Shown here one piece after another: positions 22,461-34,955 of a DNA stretch of 64,000 nucleotides (its first letter is position 1; every line of letters begins with the position of its first letter). The DNA comes from Nymphaea colorata (Eukaryota > Streptophyta > Magnoliopsida > Nymphaeales > Nymphaeaceae): the NCBI RefSeq assembly GCF_008831285.2, contig NC_045150.1:9746001-9810000 (forward strand), in the 5' to 3' direction. A program made the position numbers and the translations under genes. The notes under the pieces are model-generated. The model saw nothing but the letters and a program-made list of their open reading frames with translations. It did no database searches and was not told the DNA's origin.

Positions 22461-22584
22461 AATGTGTATGTCTGTAGTCTAGTATTTCACCTGATCCAGC
22501 AGCATCACAAGATCATCTGAGCCCAACTCAATTACCCTTAAATTCAGATTCAGATCCGACGTAATCCAGTATGATTGGATCAGA

Positions 22585-22985
22585 TTAGCGCACATACACG
22601 AAATCGCTTGTGTCAACAACTTTTTCCTTTTCGTAGAGAAATACCACCGAGACTTGCTCTTCAGTAGTGAGGAAGGAGCCGGGACTAGCTGTGCTGAGTG
22701 GAAAATGAAGAAGGGAACTGATCTGGTTGCCTTCCCATCTCCAGTCGTAGGCTAGAAGAGAGTGTTTGAAATCCACATGCTTTTGCATAGCACTTTCTTC
22801 ATGGATTCTCCATCATCATCCCTCAACCAGGGCACCCTCATGAAGACTGTTGAAGGCCTGCTGCCTTCCACAACATTATTGAAAAGGAGGTAACACGTCT
22901 GGCCCCTAAACACGAAAACGGGTGTCCGTGTGCCCAATTCATGAGCCAGCTCTTTTAAGGAAATCATATGTGGGCTCATGCAAGG
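22585..22985 (-). pseudogene. Unrecognised pair of overlapping frames, possible gene remnant
   Basis: Two minus-strand frames overlap around 22752-22788. The upstream one includes ELAHELGTRTPVFVF and VFMRVPWLRDDDGE. The downstream one includes ISSLLHFPLSTASPGSFL and EEQVSVVFLYEKEKVVDTSD. The composition is more protein-like than the surrounding AT-rich DNA, and a single frameshift would explain the pair. I do not recognise the family. It could also be an exon of a gene I cannot resolve, or chance. Confidence 0.3.
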
Positions 22986-23081
22986 AGGGCGGCTGTTTCT
23001 TCGGGTGGTGCCGAACCCACTTAGCTGAGTCTAAGTGGAGCTTAGTGTCATAGGTCCAGAACTGGATGGCGGTGACCGAGA

Positions 23082-23340
23082 ATGGCGGTGAAGGCATGGG
23101 CCCCATAGGCTATTGCATGGGGAGAAGCCGACAACCGGGTCATATCAATGCAAGACTTAGGGCTACCACTAGCTGTAAATGAGGACCAGGGTGGAGTGGC
23201 GTGTTCTGCTGGGTGGCAGACTCAAGGGCAACGGCCAAAGAGGGTGGGTTGCCCTGCCCGACGCTTAGAAAGGTCCGCGGTTGCACACGAAGCTGTTGTC
23301 AACAAGAATGATTAGCGAAACAATTTTGTTCAAAAATATA
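23082..23340 (+). pseudogene. UGT fragment (pseudogene 2)
   Basis: Reads MAVKAWAP followed by a stop, equivalent to MVVKAWAP at the start of the UGT PSPG box. From 23121 it continues with GEADNRVISMQDLGLPLAVN and EDQGG, equivalent to the AEQ.NRVMLV.DMGVAVSV..D segment after the box. Positions 23260-23320 resemble the LRERVKAAKDAGV helix region. Most of the PSPG box itself is deleted. It is more diverged from UGT-A and UGT-B than the fragment at 15.5 kb, so it is probably older. It is plus strand, opposite to the intact genes. Confidence 0.65.
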
Positions 23341-23344
23341 TGAA

Positions 23345-23950
23345 TCCTAAAATCTGATCGATAATCCTTTTATTTGGGGCTTCTTTCGGATCGCTGATGT
23401 TGATTTGAAAAGAACGGTTGAAGGCGTGATTAGGACCACGTGGTCGGTGGGTCAAACCATACGCTTGAAATTCGGTTTGCTTTTATGTCCATAAATGGCT
23501 GGTCACGGCCTGGCTTTAATGTAGCTAAATGCAGTGTCATTAATGGTCAGTTCTTTAAAATCAGACAAGAGAGTTTATATCCTTGTGGAGATGAATGCTT
23601 CTTCAATTCTTTTAATTAAATTGATACCGCCAAAGCAGCTAAAAGTTGATTTGGTGATGCCGCAGCATCAATACGAAGAATGACTCAAACCCATAAGGAT
23701 ATCATAAAACTACAACGACCTCAAATATGTCCAGATGTGCGTTATCATCTTGCGACATTAGAATCAGGTCTCTCCCGTGCCACAATTTAGGTTAGGACAC
23801 AAATTAAAGGAGCACAGTGAAAATAGGAACCACTTCCTACAACCTCCGTGCCAGCATGTGAAGCCACTAGAAGCTAGTGGCAGGTACCTGTTTCAGGTAC
23901 TAAGGCCAGCTAAAGATTCTGCATATAAGCCAATCCAGCCCACTGCCTTC
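23345..23950. other. Intergenic, no feature recognised
   Basis: Unique-looking sequence between the UGT relic and the second R2 copy. The reading frames are short and nothing is recognisable. Confidence 0.4.
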
Positions 23951-23954
23951 AAAC

Positions 23955-24420
23955 GTTCCAACTGAATGGAGCAACCTCACCAGGCATTGTCGTTCATTTG
24001 GCCACTATCCCTTTGCACCCTGAAACAAAGCAAGAAAGCATAATCCACCGATACAAATTACAGGGAATAAAAGCTATTATCCATATGCACCATGCAATAA
24101 ATGGACAGCAAGCCTTGAAGAAGCAGCAGTTTCAGACGCATTATGGAGCACTATCGTACTATCAACAATGCAGTTGGTACTATTGAATTGAAAAGTTTGA
24201 AATGGACTTGAGACAACCAAGTTAAAAAGGATTATGATGCAGCATTGGGCGTCCTTTCAGTATAACCTGCTAGCTCCCCATCCATACAGAGAATTTAAGC
24301 AAAAAAGAAGCAATTGCAAATTATCCTTCAACTTTTTTCGATCCGGGAAACATGGAACAGCAACTAATGCTCTAGCTAAGTTTCTAGTGTCAAACAAGCT
24401 GATACAGGCTCAGCTATCAG
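23955..24420 (+). repeat. Repeat R2, second copy
   Basis: About 420-460 bp matching 19300-19720 in the same orientation. It has an extra stretch near 23990-24035 that the first copy lacks. On the minus strand this extra stretch has an intron-end look (TTTCTTGCTTTGTTTCAG), so R2 may derive from a transcribed region. The function is unknown. Confidence 0.55.
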
Positions 24421-24429
24421 TTGTAATTT

Positions 24430-25526
24430 TTAATGTAGAAACCTTTTGTTTTGGGTACATGAGAGCTAAGGAAACACCAAACCCATCCACCCAACTTACA
24501 GTTTCTCTTTGTTAGTGATTCTTGGAAGCCCAAGCCTAATACAACCATAGCATTAAGTAAGTTTCTACATGAAAGATTGACAAATAAAGGTGTCACTGTG
24601 ATTCATTTACTCACGTCTTTATGTCAGTACATTGGTTGCTTTTCCTTTAAACATACTTTCAGGCTTAGTGGATCGTTGAACCCTTACTGTCTTATTGTTT
24701 AGGAACTTTATTTACCTTGTAATGGATGTAACTCAAAAACTGCTTCCAACTTTCTAGTTCCTGGAGGAACATAATCAGGAATCCAGTTATGCATAAATGG
24801 GGTTGCAAGAAGCCGAGAGGCTTTCCAAAGAAAAGGTGGTAATAGGATAACAAAGATCAGCATACATAGGACAAAGGTTGAAGATAACCCATGATGGGAG
24901 GTAGCAACACAGTAAGCCAAAATTTCAACTTAAACCAAGAGTGAAAACAGTGTGAGCAGGAGAGTAAACTGTAAAGAAGAGTACAGTCAGACAGGAATCT
25001 GGGTTTGAAGATGCAAGACTCAGAGACAAATAAGTCCTCTACTCCTTTGTGTTTAAACTTTAAACCTTGATAACTACATACTCTGATATCATGTAAAAGC
25101 ATGATATATTCAAAAACCAAAAAACAAGTAAATCACGACCACATGTCGCACTTGTCATTAACATTGCAATGATTTTGAAGGGGCATCCCGCACAATCTTA
25201 ACTTTTCTAAAGTCTTTTTAGTTTATAAAGTTGGCATTATTTTCCAGGAAAAAAGAAGAGATAGACCATAGAAATATTGTAACATAATAACTAGTGAACA
25301 TCAGAAAGTACAGAAAGAAAGACACATAAACATCGTTGAAATAACTTGCCGCATATAATATCATGAAGTGGAACCAATATCCAACCCTAATATAAAGATT
25401 ATGTTCAAGTGCTTATAGACTTATAGTAAAGCATCTATTGAAGAACACAATAATTGATAATGGATGCTATTAGATTGCTGATGATGAAGTTTCTTCTGTC
25501 ATTGGTTTTTTCTTTCTCTTCCCTCA
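24430..25526. other. Downstream region of the PP1 gene
   Basis: The PP1 3' UTR probably lies in the part nearest 25526. A minus-strand frame near 24708-24920 contains PPFLWKASRLLATPFMHNW but lacks a known domain, and I do not call it a gene. Confidence 0.35.
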
Positions 25527-25556
25527 TTATTTGACCATTACATGATGTATTTTCCC
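25527..25556 (-). CDS. PP1 exon 4 candidate (C-terminal tail)
   Basis: After the exon 3 donor, the first suitable acceptor is ACCTATAG/GGG at 25557. It gives GKIHHVMVK then TAA, in phase 0. The intron would be only 57 bp, short for a plant. A farther exon is possible. Without any splicing, the frame would read VSAFIVLPP and on to a later stop. Confidence 0.4.
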   Translation of the reverse strand, partial: GKIHHVMVK

Positions 25557-28500
25557 CTATAGGTATGAGTACATCAACAAGTAAATAGGAGGCAAGACAA
25601 TGAAAGCACTTACCTTTCGGGGCGGTGTAGCAGATCCTGACATGTTACCAAGTCCAACCTTTGTTTTCTTGTCTGATGGTTTAAGGATTTGAAACGAGCA
25701 CAACAGACTTTCGTCCACACTCATCATAGCACCAGCATTGTCAAACTCACCGCAATAATTGGGTGCAGAAAATATTGTTACCAGTTGCCTTTTTGCAAAG
25801 AATTCATATCCATCCTCCACAACCTGCATAGATAACAAAAAAGCTGCTAAAAAATGATCCACAACTGATAACTTACAAATTTATTGACTATTTTAGCAAC
25901 TGAGATCACACTTTTAGCGAGGGTCAAACAACATTTCATTGTTGAATGACCTGTGGCATTCTTGAGAGAACAAAAAATAAGTGCTGGTATCCTACAGAAG
26001 TCATCAATCTCAACCAAAAACCAAAGTTAAGGCATTATCTTTTAATACTGCAACTACATTAATTCATCACAATTTACAGAAAAATTAAGAAGCAACCTAT
26101 ATACACGACGAGATAATAGGATCTGAAGCTGAAACCTGGTGAGCTCGGCAAATGAGATCGAGGTCATGTTTCTCCAGGAACTCTGCAACTTTATCAGCAC
26201 CAAAGGTGTAGGATACACCTCTGTCATTTTCACCCCAGCCTTCAATCTCTTTGTCGGGATCGGCCCATAAAAGGTCACAAAGCAAGCCTTGATCTGGAAC
26301 ATCCACAGGGCGAGCAATATTTCTGATCTGATCTAAGCTCTTCAAATCGGGGGATAGACCCCCATGCATACATAGTATTTTCTCATCAATAAGTGCAGCC
26401 ACAGGCAAGCAATTGAAACAATCTGTAAACGTCTTCCAAAGGCGAACATTGAACCTTCTCTTGCACTCATCATAGAATCCATAGATCCGGTTGATTGAAG
26501 CACATTCATGATTACCTCTGAGAAGGAAGAAATTTTCTGGGTATTTGATTTTGTAAGCAAGAAGAAGGCATATAGTTTCTATGCTCTGCTTACCACGGTC
26601 AACATAGTCACCCAGAAATAAATAATTTGCTTCAGGGGGGAACCCACCATACTCAAATAACCGAAGAAGGTCTGAATACTGTCCGTGAATATCTCCTGCT
26701 CAGACAAAGCAGCAAGGACAGTAGAATTAAACCTATCACTTAAAGACATTCGCTATAGAAATTGAAATAACTTTGTTATAAAAATTGAACAAATAGAAAG
26801 CAACGAAAAGTATAATCTTTATAACAAGAATAAAGAAAAAGACAGTCCTATACAATCATACCTTTGTAATGGAAAATTTTACCCAAATTATTCCAAGGAT
26901 CAAAGACCCTGTAAATACAGATTTGAAATGGCAAGAACCCTTGTAGCAGAACAAACAAAAAGTACAATAGTATAACTGTCACTAAACCATCTAATTTGAT
27001 AATCGTAATGGTGCTTATAGGGGTCGCTGGAGCATCCATAGAGAACTAGGCAAAGTTCAAAATTGCATCTTAACAGGGGAACCAATGTTTAGAGACATAG
27101 CATAAACTAACCTTGAACGAACAAATTCCTGTACCAAAAAACTGTTTGGCAGACTAGTCTTGCCATCCTTTCGGCCTACAAGTGATATAGCTAAATGGAA
27201 CTTACACTATACTGTATTCCATTCTTTATAATACACTGGTATGACATACAATTGTTTGTTTTCAATTCACAATCAATTATTCCTATAAGAACAAAGTAGG
27301 CATTCTTGGTTAGGTTGGGTGTGGCTTTGAATGGAAGGCCATGCCCTGCTGGTGCCACCACTGGAGGTCAATCATGGTGTGGTCTATCAAACCCGCAGTA
27401 GAATAGCTGGCCAAGTCAAGCTCCTGTATCTGGCAAGGCGATGCTCAACTAGGCCATGGCAGCGGGGGCGGTCAAGGATTTGGCCAAGGAGGATGTGACC
27501 GTGGCAGGCTCAGCTCTGGCCAACAGTGGTCATGACAAGGAGCAGTGAAAAGGATGCAGCCCAAGGCAAGGTCCGCATCACTAAGTTTCTTGAGTTGGTC
27601 CACCTTATTAACATGGACACTTTCTCTACAAAACATGTTGGTGCTAGACATTTTTATTCCAAAAGGTACCACCTAAATGGGTGGAATGTGTGCACAGATG
27701 CTGATTTTCCCAGTATGTCATGGATGTTGGTGCAAGTGGACATCAGTTCAGAGCATTTCTTAAAAAACTCGAGGTGTGGGGAAACAGGCACAAAACTCAA
27801 TTATTTTTAAGATACTTTGATATATTTTTACTTAGAAATTAGAACATCATAAATACTTTTTGCATTCTTAATCTTTCACAGATATGACAATGGCTGGATT
27901 CGCTGAAAAACGTGATGATTCAGCATGATAATACATGTTGGGAAAAAAAAACCATAATATGTTCTTTTGTAGCAAACATCTAAAGGGCCGACTCTACAGG
28001 TTTAAGATGCATGTGATTGGTTGTCAAGATGGTAATATATTTTCTCGCATTGTGCATTTACATTATAATGCACCCTAATGTGTATGAACATATTATAGAG
28101 GAGTTAACAGTGTCCATCCAAAAAAATACAAGGGTGGGAATTGACAACTAGAGTCCACATGGTCAAGATATTGTGTTTTTACTCTAAAGGTGTATACACG
28201 CTACATGATCTGATAATCCCTAATCCTGAAGTTCAAGACACACGAGGCAATTTGATAGTAATTTTGACGATGAAGATGTTGCACCAGCAATATCAACAGC
28301 ATTAGCAGATAGCCAACACATCAAGAGGAACTTAGTGGAACAACAGAACTTAGTGGCATAAGAGAACCTAGCAAAGCAAAAGAACCTAGTGTACTATGAA
28401 CCTATGTTTTACAAATTCTAAGCTTAAGTTGATTTAACGAATGTACTTAAGTGAAATAAAAAAATGTGAACTTTTTAACCAAATTATGCTTAACTGGTCT

Positions 28501-31500
28501 TTTAGTTTGTTATTTTCACTTTCTATACAACTTGTGCTACACAATTCATTTTTCTTATAGGGAACATTTTTTCTGATTTTCCGTCATTTTCATAATTTTT
28601 ATAGTAAAAAAGATTGTCAATTTTACACAATATATCTAACTATTGGCCCGTCTAATAATACGTTATGTTAGGCAATTCACAACATAGCACATAGCCACAT
28701 ATTTCATGAACTCATAAACTGAATATCAAATAGCAACAAGTACTTGAAGGCTGAAAAACATTCCACATAATACATTCAGAATCCAATAACTAACATCTAC
28801 ATAACACAAACACCGTCCCCATTGTATAATCACTGTGGCAGTGGCACTATTCAGTCCCATAACTATTATAGTATTATGATTCATCATCAGGCTCAGTCGC
28901 TCAGAACTCCACCACAACCTGCCACACCATCCCCTAATGCTGCCACCACTATAACCATCCACATATGTCACACCAACCATCATCATCACCACCACAACGA
29001 CCATCATCGTTAATGCTAGTATATAATATGATCTAGCATATAATTCATATTATATATCTCGTAATAATAATACCATCAAGCAGCACAACAATGTGGTTAT
29101 GATTGTCAAACTCACAAGACATCACCAAATTCAGAGATCACCATAACAAGTTATCACAACCATTATAATTACATTTCCTGCAATTTGCCTCTTCCTGCAC
29201 CCCTTCCCACAATGATTCTCAGAAATCATTGTTAAATCCTCAAGGCCTAAAAGGTCATAATGGATGCCATACCACAATTGATATTCAGAAGACTCTTGGA
29301 CTTTCCTGTTTATGACGATTGAAACGTTCTATACACCTAGCACCAAAGGCATATATGTGCTTAGTTCCTCAAAGGCATGCACCAGCTTAGCATCAAGTTT
29401 CGACACAATCAAACTCTTCATGTTCCCCACCATATACACAACCATTATGTGCCAGCATAACTATCATAATTGTTGAAATTAGGAAGTTTATATTTAAATG
29501 TGGTAGTTTTCTGATTATTTAAAAGTTAGAGTCTTCTTGAATCATTTATATCTTTTTGTGTCTCTCTTGTGTAAAGACACTAGCCGTCCCCTATTCTCTC
29601 TTTAAATAAGAGATTAGGGTTAGCAATGAAAGTACGTTTTGTTTGTTCTCACTCTCTCTCTCTCCCTCTCGTTCTCTTCTCCTGCCTCTCTTTTCTCCAT
29701 CTTTTGCAACATGGTATCAGAGCTGGTTATCTCAATCCGGTGACGGCTGATGTGATTTTCCAGCGATCACTTCTCCTATTCTATCTCTTCCTATTTCTTT
29801 CCTTTTCTTTCTCTACCCTTCCTTTCTCTCTTCTCTCTGCTGATCGAGAAATAGTGGACAGTGTGGAAGGGAAACCTAATCGTGATTAGGTCCCTAACAT
29901 GGATGTAGTGCAGCATAAGCAACTACGTGGAAGTTGCGGGTGGGAGTTGCTGTGGAACAGTTTTTCTTTTTCTCTCTGATTTGGAACGTGGAAGACTGAA
30001 AAGGGTTGTATCAGAAGCTTCTTAGTTGCTGCTGTTGAAGAAGAAACTCAGGCCAGATCACATTGGTCGTTGCTGTGTGGGAGACGACAAGATCAGCCTG
30101 AAATGTGGATCATATCAGATCTGATAAATATATATATATATCAATCTCTGGACGTGGATACATTGAAGCTGTGGACATCAACAGAAATTTATATGCACAG
30201 CTGTGAGGGCAGACTGTCGGCTGTAACATGAACATTTGGGGACCAACACAATCTATTGGTACTTCCTTCCTACTCTCTCACGTCTGATTTTCTAGGGCAG
30301 ACTTCTGTGAGCAAGTCTGCTCACATCTTGGGCAGATTTGTTTGCTCAAGTTAGGGTTTCTTAAAACCCTAAGTCGATGCATTCTTGAATTCATGTGGAG
30401 GAAACCAATGTCGTGCAGGCAATTCTGATTGTTTTTGTAGAAGTCGTGGAATGACGCACAACACTGTTTTCTTATGTCATTGAAGTTTGAGGTCACGTTG
30501 GAAGGTCTGAAGTTGTCTGAAAATACGTTTTTTTTTGTTGGCTGTCGTTAGAAGATGTTGGCATAATCATCATTGTGACATTAGTGGCATGTGGCAGTGG
30601 TGCTGTGCGTGATATTGTTGATTTCTACTTTGCTGATCAGCCCCTTGACGTGTGACAGTGGTGCTGCGACTGCGAGTGATATTGTTGAGTTATGTGTTGT
30701 TGATCAGCCCCTTACCTGACTGATTAATTATAAGTTGGATGTTCTTTTGTGTGTTCAAACTGCTGCAAAATTGTTTTGGTGCTCCCTGCTGTGTTTAATA
30801 TGGCTGAGATTAGCAAACCAAATGGTGGGAATGATTATAAAGGAACTGGGAATCCCTCCTTTTTTGGATCTACAGTCACAGTTAGCATTGACAGATCTCA
30901 GTATGAGCAGTTTTAGGCACACAGAGTCTCACAGGCTTCAACTTTCACTGTTTTGATTGATCGAGCTCTCTCTACGGGTACATCCACGCCTGATTCAAGT
31001 ATCTCTTGGATTATTGACTCGGGAGCATCGAGACATTTCTGCAGTAGACCTGGTTTGTTCACTGTGTTGCATAGATTCTCTCAGCCACGTCATGTTAAAA
31101 TTGCAGATGGCAGAATGTCACCTATATTGGGTTATGGAGATGTGAAACTTTCTCAGTCTATGACCATTCCACGTCTTATACGCTCCTGAGTTTCCTTCTA
31201 ATTTGCTCTCTGTTAAACAGTTGACTATTGATTTACACTGTCGCATTAATTTTGACCCTGGTGCATGCTCATTTCAGGACTTACAAACTGGGAAAACTAT
31301 TGGTGGTGGCTATGAAAAAGGGGGCGTCTACATCCTGTCAGTCCCTATGGGCCTTGCTGCTACCTCTTCTACATCATATTCTACACCCTTTCAGCGGCAT
31401 CTCAGACTTGGCCATCCTTCAGGGTCCAAGCTTCGTTCCATCCTACCTCACATTCCAGTCCCAGAGTCATTTCAATGTGAGGCCTGTCAACTTGGCAAGC

Positions 31501-34500
31501 ATACTCGTAGTAGTTTTCCTTCGAGTCTTAGTCCATCAAGTCAAAGGTTGTTTGATCTTCTTCATGTTGATGTGTGGGGTCCTAGCAGGGTTGCTAGCCG
31601 ATCTAAGTTTAGGTATTTTCTGGTTGTTGTTGATGATTACTCTCGAGTTAGTTGGGTATTTCTTTTGAAAGAAAGGTCTGAAGTAGTACATATCCTCAAA
31701 AACTTGATTATTGAAATAAAAACTCAGTTTGGTTCCCTGGTTAAGTGTATTCGCACTGATAATGCTCTTGAGTTCAAATCCTCTATCTTAATGACCTTTT
31801 ATGCTGAAAATGGTATCTCTCCCCAATTTACATGTCCCCACACCTCACAACAGAATGGACTTGCTGAAAAAAAACATAGACAACTTCTAACTGTTGCTCG
31901 TACCCTAATGCTTCATAATCATGTACCTGCATACTTATGGGGTGATGCCATACTCATGGCTTGTTACCTAACAAATCGTTTACCATCATCCTCCATTGAC
32001 AACAAAGTACCGATTAAACTTGTTTATCCCAATCGAAGCTTATTTCCTGTTGCACCTGAAGTATTTGATTGTACTTGTTTTCTTCACATTCTTGGGCCCA
32101 AACGTGATAAACTTGCTGCTCAAGCCATTAAGTGTGTTTTCATTGGCTATCCTCGAAACCAAAAAGGGTACAAGTGTTTTGGTCCGGTAACTCACAAAGA
32201 CTATATCAGTGCGGATGTCACTTTCTTCGAGTCTCGGTCCTACTTCAATCCTACTTCTGTGTCATCTGAGATGCCATGTCTTATTCCTCTACCTATCCCT
32301 CCAGTCCCGTTGCAGTCTTTTCCCTCTCCTACTCCGACAATGAATAGGTTCCAGGACCCTCCATTGGTATACACGCGTCGGCAGGATCCCTCTCATGGTC
32401 GACCATCAGAATCTTCTCAGGATGTGAGCTCCATTGAAGTAAGTATACCTGACATTGTTCCTCCTCAAGACTTGCCTATAGCCCTACGCAAAGGCAAGAG
32501 ACAGTGTACTATGCATCCAATCTCACAATTTGTTTCCACTGACCACCTTGATGACAATTTACAGCAGTTTCTTCATGCTATGACAGTTCATACTGTTCCA
32601 ACTAGTCATCAACAAGAACTACTAGACTGTAAATGGCGAAAACCATGCAAGATGAGATGGATGCTCTCTTACAGCGTAGTACTTGGGAATTGGTTGATCC
32701 TCCTTCAAATTGTGATATTGTTGGCTCTAAATGGGTCTTTACAGTCAAGTACCATTCAAATGGGTCTGTAGAGAGAGATATAAGGCTCGATTAGTGGCTA
32801 AGGGTTATACCCAGACGTATGGAGTTGACTTCTTTGAGACTTTCTCTCCTATGGCCAGGTTAGGTACTATTCGGCTCATTATCTCTGTTGCGGTATGGGA
32901 ATTGGTTGATCCTCCTTCAAATTGTGATATTGTTGGCTCTAAATGAGTCTTTACAGTCAAGTACCATTCAGATGGGTCTGTAGAGAGATATAAGGCTCGA
33001 TTAGTGGCTAAGGGTTATACCCAGGCGTATGGAGTTGACTTCTTTGAGACTTTCTCTCCTGTGGCCAGGTTAGGTACTATTCGGCTCATTATCTCTATTG
33101 CGGTATACTCCAATTGGCCTATGTATCAGCTGGATGTAAAGAATGCCTTTCTCTATGGTGATCTTGAAGAGACTGTATATATGCAGCAGCCCCCAGGGTT
33201 CGAGCGACAGGGGGAGTGTAGAAAAGTGTGTCATTTGAAGAAGGCAATTTATGGACTTAAACAAAGTCCTAGAGCGTGGTTTCACAAATTATCTGAGGTC
33301 GTTTAACAGTGTGGATTTGAAAGATCTCCTTTGGACCATTCTCTATTCATCAAGAAGACCTCCAAAAGTATAGTTGTTATGGTAGTTTATGTTGATGACA
33401 TTATCCTGATAGGTGATTGTGATCAAGAAATTTCGATCACAAAGACTTTCCTTCAGAAGCACTTTGTCACGAAAGATCTTGGTCACTTGCGATATTTTCT
33501 TGGGATTGAGGTTGCTCATAACAAAGAAGGTGTAGTGTTGTCTCAGAGGAAATATGTACTTGACCTACTGCAGGATACAGGGATGTTAAGAGCCAAGCCG
33601 GCTAATCTTCCGATGAATCCACGTCTTCATCTTCATGATGATCAATCGGAACTAATAGATTCACGATCTTACAGGTCTCTTATTGGCAAGCTTCTGTATG
33701 TCACTGTGACTAGACCAGATATCAGCTTTGTTGTTGGGAAACTAAGTCAGTTTATGGAAAAACCTAGAAAAGTCCATTGGGATGCTGCATTGATGGTTTT
33801 GAAATATCTAAAGTCATCTCCAGGCAAGGGCCTTTTTTTCAAGAAAGGTGAATCTCTAGAAATTGTTGCTTATAGTGATGCTGACTATGCAGGGTCTATT
33901 GATGATAGAAAATCCACCACAGGCTTCTGTATCTTTGTTGGGGGCAACCTAATATCATGGAGAAGCAAGAAACAGAATGTAGTTTCGAGATGAACTGCAG
34001 AATCTGAATATAGAGCAATGGCTCAAACGGCTACTGAGATGACTTGGGTTAAGTCTATGCTAACAAATATGAGTATTGAAGTTCCTCTTCCTATGAGAAT
34101 GTATTGTGATAACAAGGCTGCCACTTACATTGCAAATAATCCAGTATTTCATGAGAGAACAAAGCACATAGAGGTCGATTGTCATTATATTCGGGATCTT
34201 ATACAAGGAGGTGTTGTGTCTACAGTTCATGTAGCTTCTGAAGATCAGGCAGCAGATATGTTTACTAAGGCTCTTCCTATTGGTGATTTCTCTAGATGTT
34301 GTAAGAAGCTGAGCATGATTGATATCTATGCTCCAGCTTGAGGGAGAGTGTTGAAATTAGGAAGTTTATATTTAAATGTGGTAGTTTTCTGATTATTTAA
34401 AAGTTCGAGTCTTCTTGAATCATTTATATCTTTTTGTCTCTCTTGTGTAAAGACACTAGCCGTCCCCTATTCTCTCTTTAAATAAGAGATTAGGGTTAGC

Positions 34501-34916
34501 AATGAAAGTACGTTTTGTTTGTTCTCACTCTCTCTCTCTCCCTCTCGTTCTCTTCTCTTGTGTTCCCTCTCTTTTCTCCATCTTTTGCAACAATAATCAT
34601 CATCTTCACCTTACATTGGTCCTCATTGCTTCATCATCATTTTGTGCAACATTACGCAACAACAAAATGCAACTAAGCAAGCAGAATGATAGCTGATAGA
34701 GTACTCTTTAGACATAGGATCATGCAACCCCATACAATAACAAGCAACTTTTATAAAAACAACAACGCAGTTATGAGCAATATAGCAGATCAGAGTCCAA
34801 TAACATTATAAAGTTTAGGCACATAATGCAATCCAACAGGAAAAGATTGAGACATATATAAGTTCAAAGTTCAAACAGCATTCGAAATGCTATTTTCCAT
34901 GGGAGAAAAAAGAGGG

Positions 34917-34955
<39 letters not shown>

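Larger units (their letters stand above)
29471..34592 (+). mobile_element. Ty1/Copia LTR retrotransposon, full length but defective
   Basis: About 5.1 kb, inserted antisense into PP1 intron 1. The flanks are identical 5-bp target duplications ATAAT (29466-29470 and 34593-34597). LTRs of 241 and 244 bp begin TGTTG and end GCAACA. A primer-binding site TGGTATCAGAGC (initiator tRNA-Met type) follows the 5' LTR, and a polypurine tract GAGGGAGAG precedes the 3' LTR. The order protease, integrase, reverse transcriptase, RNase H identifies Copia. Gag is almost wholly absent. Lesions are a frameshift near 31180, one near 32636, a 210-bp tandem duplication with a 2-bp insertion and a stop in RT, and stops near 33304 and 33991. 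It cannot move on its own. Confidence 0.93.

Noticed and set aside
24708-24920. Minus-strand frame with PPFLWKASRLLATPFMHNW as the last PP1 exon
   Set aside because: The acceptor phase does not fit the phase-0 donor of PP1 exon 3 in that frame, and the sequence does not resemble PP1 tails.
28726-29013. His-rich and Val/Met-rich ORFs
   Set aside because: Translations of CAT/CAC-rich low-complexity DNA in the PP1 intron.
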